Below, one piece after another: positions 57,327 through 64,000 of a stretch of 64,000 nucleotides of DNA. The number at the start of each line of letters is the position of its first letter. Within the stretch, counting starts at the first letter, position 1. This DNA comes from Notospermus geniculatus (lineage: Eukaryota > Nemertea > Pilidiophora > Heteronemertea > Lineidae), in contig NMRB01001016.1 in NCBI GenBank assembly GCA_002633025.1, positions 164,418-228,417 on the forward strand, read 5' to 3'. Position numbers and translations under genes: made by a program. A model generated the notes under the pieces. That model searched no databases and was not told the origin of the DNA. It worked only from the letters and a program-made list of their open reading frames with translations.

Positions 57327-60300
57327 CTATTCCACAATCGGTCCATTCAGATGTGAGCAAGCCTTCAAAAGTTGTCGAGCAGTTTTCTTTCCATCGTTGT
57401 AGTCGTCCCACAGCTTGAAAATTCGCTTCTGGAGGTTCACGTACTTCCGTCGTTGGACCCGTGTCAACTTCCCATCCGAGACGAGGCGGACTTGAAGTTT
57501 CACCAGTTGAGACTCCGCATGGAGGTGATGGATCAGCTGGTACAGTGGCAATGAACATCTACCTCCTGCCCGACGATTGATGGCGTTGTGGTATCCTTCT
57601 ATGTCGTTATTGGTCCGAATGGGCGACATGAATACATTCCAAGACTCCGGAGACCAGGTGGCACTCTTTATCCAGGTTGTTTCGACGTACTCCACAAGAA
57701 GTTGCAGCGGTCCTGTGCTGGCCTTTGTTTTAAGAGTATCGAAGGTGCCACGTATAGCGTCAGCCGGTAGGAATGGCAGTGCCATTAGTTTTCTGACGTA
57801 TGCGAAGACGTCCTTGTCCTGGTTGTATCTGACTTGCAAGCCGAGTTCCTGAACCTTCCGCCACAATGATTGAGTCCAGTGAAAAAGGCAACCTTTCAAT
57901 TCAATGCCTTCAAACACTTTTGGGAAGACTTTCCACATCGCCATCTCAAAGTCTATCACAACACGACGAACGCGGACCTCACCGAGCATAGCTTTCATTT
58001 CCTTAAGAACTTTCTTGTAGTCGGACTTGTTTTTCCCGGACATTAAGGCAAAAATCAGCGGCACTTGTTTCGTATCGTCTCCGCTCTGGACGAATGCATT
58101 GATGGAAAACAGCTGCTTGAAGGGGGCTCTGCAAAGCTTAAACGTGGCGTCAGCATACCAGGTCTTCGCTTTCGAGAGTAGTTTCAACTGCTGGGTGTTA
58201 GCGAATACGAGATGCCTTCGTCCCTTCTTTGTCTTCACGTCGGCCTTTAGGAAATCGTCGGGGATGTGCTCAGGACTCAAAATGAAGTCGAGGTCTTTCG
58301 GATCTTTTGGTCTGTTGTTCTGCCTGAATAAGTTCGTGGCCCTTGTTAAGTGAGCAATCTTCGGCAAGGATGGGCATGGGGTGTCATCGCTTAGGTGTTC
58401 CAATAAAGCTTCATTGACTATTGCGGCGGCTGGCTTGAATATGTTTTCCCGTGCTTTTGACTTCATTGTGGCAGTCACTTTTGCTACCACTGCAGCGCCA
58501 GGTTGTGCAGGATGATTGTGCGACTGCTTCCCCAAGACGAATTCTTCTCCTCTTTGCATGACGGTGGCGCGACACGGATTCTCTTTTGGTCGGACTGTAC
58601 ACTGCCAATCAGTTGTTTGGTTGTTGTTTCGTCGTCTTTTCACGTTATAACTGTATCCCCGGCTATCCACCAACTTTTCTTTTGTACGTTTGGTCCCATC
58701 TTTGACGATCTCGAATGTCACTTGAAAACTCTCGGCGGCTGGCGAAATGCGACTCGGTTCCTCGATGGACGACTCATCAGGCATGTCTCTTCTTCCCCTA
58801 ACTGTGTAGGTAGCGTCCGCGGGTCGTTTTTCATCTTCTGCGAATACGGAAATATCTGAGACATTGGAAATGTCTGAGATCGGCATCGGCAGGTTGGCAG
58901 TTGGTTTCACCGGGCTTGATGTCATGAAGATTTCTGGGCGGTCTGCTGTATCTGACACCGGGGTGAGGCTGGCCGGTCGTTGCACTGGGCTTGATGCGTC
59001 TGTAGGGATATCTGGTTTTTCATCTGGCATCTGGGCGACGGTGGCTGTCCTTGCCTTCTTCACGGGCGGTGCGGGCTTGGTGTCTGCTACCTGTTTTCGT
59101 TTCTGACGTCGAGTGTCTTGGTTCATCAGTGGGACGAAGTGATTCGCAGACCACAGGGACCCAGGCGTTCTCGGAAGGCAGCTCGTCCACATTATCAAGA
59201 TCTTTTCTGGCTGGAGCTTGCACGGAAGGTATCGTCTTGGCCGGAAAGTGATGTTAAGGAGCTGGATTGTCTTATCTGCTGCACCATTTACACCTGGGTA
59301 GACGGAGTGAATTTCCCTGAACATGACGCTTGCGGCGGCTGCCATGGCCCAGGCTGACGCATACGCTCCATCCCGGCAGGCAGAGAGGGCTTCTTCTTGT
59401 ATGGAGGGGCAAACGTAGTGAAGATTATCAGTTCTGTGCTTGGACGCGTAATACTCCTCGTACAAGGATAACTCCACTGTGATGCGGACCCTCAGTTCGG
59501 TTGCAGCGAGGTCTTCGTCATTGTACGCAGCCATAGAAAGTGCGTGATAGAGGCAGTTACCATCGGCCTGAAATTCAGAAGCAGAAAGAAAATTAGAATA
59601 TGAACCTGTTAACAAACCAAATGCAATATTACGATGGTCAATGACTGTATGTTCCCATGTCATTTCAAGACGTTTAGAGAATATATTTTCCACAGAATAA
59701 CAAAACATTCGGAGGTCGGGGCCTTACCTTGACAACAGCTGGTTCACGGGGGCGATTTCCGTGTCTCTCACATGTCTTCAGCTGTTCGGTAGCTACCTGG
59801 TCGACTGGGAATACTTTTTTTGTCATCAATCTCGGGGCGCCTGCATTTCTTAACAGTATATCTTCGACTTCAGCTGCTTGTCGAAGTTCCTCTATTCCTC
59901 TGTCAGCGGCAGCCTTTAGTCTCGCAAGGGATTCTTCAAACTTGAATTCTCTTTTCTTGTACGTGGTACATTTGGTGCAGAAGAACCCATGCGTGCTTTT
60001 GCTCAGTATCTGGAACTGCCGTTTGTTCAGACATTCACATTCCCTGTGGAACCAAAACTGGCACGACTCACAGTAGATGGACCCTTCTACGTCTTTTTCT
60101 TCACATTCTTTCTTGCACACGAGGTCGGGGCCTTACCTTGACAACAGCTGGTTCACGGGGGCGATTTCCGTGTCTCTCACATGTCTTCAGCTGTTCGGTA
60201 GCTACCTGGTCGACAGGGAATACTTTTTTTGTCATCAATCTCGGGGCGCCTGCATTTCTTAACAGTATATCTTCGACTTCAGCTGCTTGTCGAAGTTCCT

Positions 60301-60634
60301 CTATTCCTCTGTCAGCGGCAGCCTTTAGTCTCGCAAGGGATTCTTCAAACTTGAATTCTCTTTTCTTGTACATGTTGTACGTGGTACATTTGGTGCAGAA
60401 GAACCCATGCGTGCTTTTGCTCAGTATCTGGAACTGCCGTTTGTTCAGACATTCACATTCCCTGTGGAACCAAAACTGGCACGACTCACAGTAGATGGAC
60501 CCTTCTACGTCTTTTTCTTCACATTCTCTCTTGCACACGCCGCACGGGTAGTTCACTTCCTTCGTCTTCTTGCCTCGGACCATTTTCGTCTTGATGTTGT
60601 CGTCTTGATGTTCGTGATGATCGAAACTCACCAA
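57327..60634 (-). CDS. MULE-type transposase with PHD finger, OTU-like protease and FLYWCH domains
   Basis: Two exons: 60137-60634 (166 codons) and 57327-59567 (747 codons with stop), joined in phase 0 (GTCAAG|gtaagg ... cag|GCCGAT), giving 912 residues. PHD finger: CGVC at 31-34, CESC at 49-52, H57/C60 and C80/C83. OTU-like domain: DGNCLYH with Cys171, and NHFVPL with His309. A Ser/Pro-rich disordered stretch follows, then a FLYWCH-like finger (SRGYSYNVKRR ... QSHNHP). The MULE DDE core has WYADATFK, VVIDFEMAMW, GCLFHWTQSLWRKVQELGL and NNDIEGYHNAINRR. This is the autonomous protein of a Phantom-like Mutator element. The frame is uninterrupted, so it may be recently active or domesticated. 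It lies antisense in WDR43 intron 1. Confidence 0.88.
59728..60121 (-). pseudogene. Duplicated, 5'-truncated PHD exon of the transposase gene
   Basis: Tandem copy of 60137-60530, separated only by the repeated junction GAGGTCGGGGCC. It keeps the zinc ligands from the second position onward, the coiled segment and the GTAAGG donor, but lacks the original start region and first Cys pair. It differs by a 9-bp deletion (three codons) and a few substitutions. Splicing from it to 59567 would be in frame, so it could act as an alternative exon. Confidence 0.8.
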
Positions 60635-60644
60635 TTAGAACTAG

Positions 60645-60840
60645 TCAAAAATTAGTGTCATCTTCGGGTGTTCCTTTGATCAGCGTGAACATCATCACCA
60701 ATTAGTATCGATTAAATGATCAACAAACAATCAGCTTTGGTATTCCTTTGATTATGCTGACAACCCTGCCTATTAATGAGCGCAACTTTGCTTTGATTAC
60801 AAATCATCACTAATTAGCGGCACGCTTGATTGAACGAATA
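60645..60840. repeat. Diverged relatives of the 69-bp satellite next to the transposase gene
   Basis: Phrases such as ATTAGTGTCATCTTCGGGTG, TTCCTTTGATCAGCGTGA and CACCAATTAG repeat the satellite motifs (ATTAGTGTCAACTTCGGTCA, CTCTGATCACC) in order. The array and this stretch probably belong to one mobile element's subterminal repeats. Confidence 0.6.
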
Positions 60841-61460
60841 TGTTGAAAGGTGACAACTTCGGCAATTACGTTTGCTGTGAGTACGTATCATATTTTCTGG
60901 CTATCTACTCAGTCCCACTCAATATTTAGGGAATGTTGCAGAATAAGCCTCCGAATTTTGCATTTTCCATTAAACTAAAATCCTTATTTCGCCTTTTTCT
61001 CAAAACGGCGATTGATATTGAGGACCAACTTTCGAAACAAACCAGGTGTGACAGGGATCAAAGTCCCCCTGGAATCAAAGTCCGGTCTTATTGTTCAGCG
61101 AGGGAAGATGGCTATGGAAACCATGACCACTCGAATATACTCTCACAGTTGTGTGCTATTGTTTGGTGGACTTGCATTACAAGGACGTTGATTTCTGTCA
61201 CACCTGTACTTCGAAGATGGTGCATAGCATCGAATGATGGACCATGCCCCATGTAGTCCAAAAAGTAACATGAGCGGGAATTTTTGTTTCAGTGTGGGGC
61301 ATTGTCAGGCGGAAATGAGAAAATAAGTAAGTTCCGGATAATTGTCCCAAAATGAGACAAAAGCAAGAGTTTTTAGGAGGCATGGGGAAAAGTTTTGGAA
61401 TTTAGACATTTTAGAAAGAGTAGACCGCAGCCTGTATTGGATAAGGCCTACAGATCAATA
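60841..61460. other. Intergenic stretch between transposase flank and satellite
   Basis: No convincing exon, RNA gene or repeat unit seen. It includes ordinary AT-rich sequence and a short duplicated phrase (AAAGTCCCCCTGGAATCAAAGTCC). Confidence 0.4.
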
Positions 61461-62338
61461 GTGTCAACTTCGGTCNCTCTGATCACCATGAGTACTAATC
61501 ATATTTTGATTAAAGATCAACAATTAGTGTCAACTTCGGTCATCCCTCTGATCACCATGAGTACTAATCATATTTTGATTAAAGATCAACAATTAGTGTC
61601 AACTTCGGTCATCCCTCTGATCACCATGAGTACTAATCATATTTTGATTAAAGATCAACAATTAGTGTCAACTTCGGTCATCCCTCTGATCACCATGAGT
61701 ACTAATCATATTTTGATTAAAGATCAACAATTAGTGTCAACTTCGGTCATCCCTCTGATCACCATGAGTACTAATCATATTTTGATTAAAGATCAACAAT
61801 TAGTGTCAACTTCGGTCATCCCTCTGATCACCATGAGTACTAATCATATTTTGATTAAAGATCAACAATTAGTGTCAACTTCGGTCATCCCTCTGATCAC
61901 CATGAGTACTAATCATATTTTGATTAAAGATCAACAATTAGTGTCAACTTCGGTCATCCCTCTGATCACCATGAGTACTAATCATATTTTGATTAAAGAT
62001 CAACAATTAGTGTCAACTTCGGTCATCCCTCTGATCACCATGAGTACTAATCATATTTTGATTAAAGATCAACAATTAGTGTCAACTTCGGTCATCCCTC
62101 TGATCACCATGAGTACTAATCATATTTTGATTAAAGATCAACAATTAGTGTCAACTTCGGTCATCCCTCTGATCACCATGAGTACTAATCATATTTTGAT
62201 TAAAGATCAACAATAGTGTCAAGTTCGGTCATCCCTCTGATCACCATGAGTAGGCCTACTTATCATATTTTGATTAAAGATCGACAATTAGTGTCAACTT
62301 CGGTCATTCCTTTGATCACCATGAGTAGGTCTACATAG
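61461..62338. repeat. 69-bp satellite array, about 13 units
   Basis: The unit begins GTGTCAACTTCGGTCATCCC and ends AAAGATCAACAATTA. The first ten or so units are almost identical and the last two are diverged. Because 69 is a multiple of 3 the plus strand stays open through the array (23-residue period), but there is no sign that it is a gene. An N at 61476 replaces four bases in the first unit, so the true copy number is unknown. Confidence 0.93.
61476..61476. other. Single N inside the satellite
   Basis: The N stands for ATCC in the repeat consensus. It most likely marks a collapsed gap in the array. Confidence 0.7.
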
Positions 62339-62339
62339 G

Positions 62340-64000
62340 TAGGAAAAGAAAAAACATGTTGGGAAAATGTGTGTTTTTTATTCGTGGACTAAAAGTTTTG
62401 TACATTACATACCAAGATTCACATGGTTAGCAAAATGTTTCCACGGCACCCTTAGGATTACCAATAGGGTTACAAAAGCAACAAGTGTATCCATATTTCC
62501 ACAATTAGGCCTACATCCATTGTAGGCCTAAACACCAGTCATGCCAGAAGACTCACGTCAGTAATCGTTCTACATCACACAAATACAGTTATTTCAGTGA
62601 AAGTTTGAATTTCCCGCCTTGAATTTCCCGCCTTCCTTCACAAGGCGACAGTCGATGTCATCGTATTTACTTCGGCAATTTCCGTCGGGCCTCCGTAAAT
62701 ATACCTCGACTGTATCATAAACATGGCTAGCCTGGTTCACCGTCTAGCGATACAGCCATGAGACAGCCATTCGATAAACTTTCAAGCTTGGCTTGGGGCG
62801 AATCCTCCACTGGTCATGGAGCGAAACCTCCACTGCCGCTGGGGGCGAATCCACCAAAGCCCGTTGGGGCGAACATGCGATGGGGCGAAACCTCCAGATT
62901 CCCTCCCCCCGACCTTGCGCTGCTGCGCGCTCACATGTCGTTGGACATTTTCATATTATTATGGGAAAATGCAGTTAAGGCAAATGGATTGTAACTAACT
63001 GCCGATAGTGCCGGTAGCACTATCGGACTTTCTGTGCCCTCGGCCCTGGGCCTGGCCTGTTATTGCAAATGCACACAACAGCTGCATGTAGGCTTAGGCT
63101 AGCTATGTATGTACACAGTAGTAAGGGGCTGGCTGCAGGCAACCCTTCATGCCCTTTTTTCCGTGACATTACTCACAACTCCACCATCCATTCTCCGTCT
63201 AGCATATCCTTCCAGGTACTTTCATCGAGAGTAATTAATTTACTTTCACCCTGAGGCCGCAGGAAAGGGGAAAGTAAGCAAAAACATGAAAAAGAAACAA
63301 GGAAATCCGAACTTTCGTGGAGGCTGCCATTTTGCAGTATTCCGTGACGTCATTGCGAGGGTCAAATCATGAGCATTCGCGAAGCGCACTGGCTATTCGT
63401 ACCGTCACGGTGCAAATAACGCCAAACCAGATCTTATTCACACCGTCGTAAACAGCCAATCAGCGAGCTTCATTCAAGGCATGCCAGATGAAGTTACCGG
63501 TATCATCCCGCACAATGCCGCATGTGTTTTCAATATTCTTGATGAAAACGTTAATTTATAACCACTACCAGGAAAAAAAGTTTTATAATCAATGTTTTTG
63601 GGCAAGGTAGGCCTACTAAAGTATCTAATGATTCCACACTGTTTGTAGCATGAGCCTCAGTGGCCGAGTGGTTTGCGTGGGTGGTTATCAAACGGAAGGC
63701 CGCGGGTTCGAGCTCCGTTATGACAGTTCTTCTCTTATTTTCTTTTTAGTTCTTCTTTTCTTTTAGTTCTTTTTTCTTCTTTTCGTCTTTTTTCGATATC
63801 GTGCTGTCGGAAAACGGGGAACTGCGTAATTCTTGATCCAACATACTGTAGCTATATGAGTTTTAAACAGGTTTCTAAAAGTTGGAAGACTTGAAGCCCC
63901 AGCTTCAGTCCTACCGTACCGGACCCTCAATCGCCAGCACTCCCGGCCCCCTCACTCCTTAATTCGACTATGGCACACATGCTTTTATATTAGTCCTGAG
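62340..64000. other. Right-hand end, no gene recognised (WDR43 intron 1)
   Basis: Contains a degenerate GGGGCGAA-rich tandem stretch (62795-62905), a small hairpin GCCGATAGTG/CACTATCGG near 63000-63026, and a tRNA-like SINE at 63653. No WDR43 exon 2 was found. Confidence 0.5.
63653..63790 (+). mobile_element. tRNA-derived SINE with pyrimidine tail
   Basis: A-box-like TGGCCGAGTGGTTT and B box GGGTTCGAGCTCC are spaced as in a tRNA (Leu/Ser-like A box), but no proper anticodon arm or variable arm forms. It is followed by a long T/C-rich tail (repeats of TTCTTCTTTTCTTTTAGTTC). It is a pseudo-tRNA or SINE, not a functional tRNA. Confidence 0.65.

Noticed and set aside
57577-59357. Several plus-strand open frames of 60-118 residues
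   Set aside because: All lie opposite the long transposase exon and have no independent similarity.
61395-62216. 273-residue open frame with a 23-residue repeat
   Set aside because: It is the 69-bp satellite read in frame; openness follows from a unit length divisible by three. There is no start context or similarity, and it spans an N.
63653-63725. Possible functional tRNA-Leu or tRNA-Ser
   Set aside because: No variable arm, no proper anticodon stem and a long pyrimidine tail point to a SINE.

Overview
The window is intron-rich animal nuclear DNA. Exons of 33-460 bp are separated by introns with GT..AG borders, and the proteins resemble axonemal dynein, KLHDC3, VRK1 and WDR43. Dense palindromic MITEs, tRNA-derived SINEs and a Mutator-like transposon fill the rest. 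This fits a marine invertebrate, possibly a deuterostome (echinoderm, hemichordate or cephalochordate); the species cannot be fixed from the sequence.

Layout. (1) 1-36183, minus: an axonemal dynein heavy chain, most like DNAH14/DNAH6. I traced 60 coding exons by hand; they read as one open frame of 3,698 codons from the tail through linker, AAA1-AAA4 and stalk into AAA5. The C-terminal ~800 residues lie off the left edge. (2) 38715-41902, plus: KLHDC3, divergent from the dynein, with a single N at 38883 hiding the second and third kelch blades. (3) 41903-49021: gene-poor, packed with foldback elements (one nested set at 43029-43614) and a ~2 kb direct duplication (44838-46935 and 47468-49287), each copy holding a VRK last exon. 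(4) 49022-53947, minus: a VRK1-like kinase of 11 exons (544 residues), with exons 8 and 9 present twice in tandem. (5) 56019-56207, plus: first exon of WDR43 (UTP5). (6) 57327-60634, minus, inside WDR43 intron 1: a MULE transposase gene with PHD finger, OTU-protease-like domain, FLYWCH finger and DDE core, its first exon partly duplicated. (7) 61461-62338: a 69-bp satellite whose diverged relatives lie just upstream of that gene. (8) 62340-64000: no gene seen; one tRNA-like SINE.

The four host genes form two divergent pairs (dynein/KLHDC3; VRK1/WDR43). Dynein drives ciliary motility; KLHDC3 is a CUL2 ubiquitin-ligase receptor; VRK1 is a nuclear kinase; WDR43 acts in ribosome biogenesis. Nothing suggests a shared pathway. 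The most unusual content is the mobile DNA: a family of near-perfect palindromes sharing GGCC(G/A)TATT-like ends and CWG target duplications, an element-within-element palindrome, and the PHD-OTU-FLYWCH-MULE gene.
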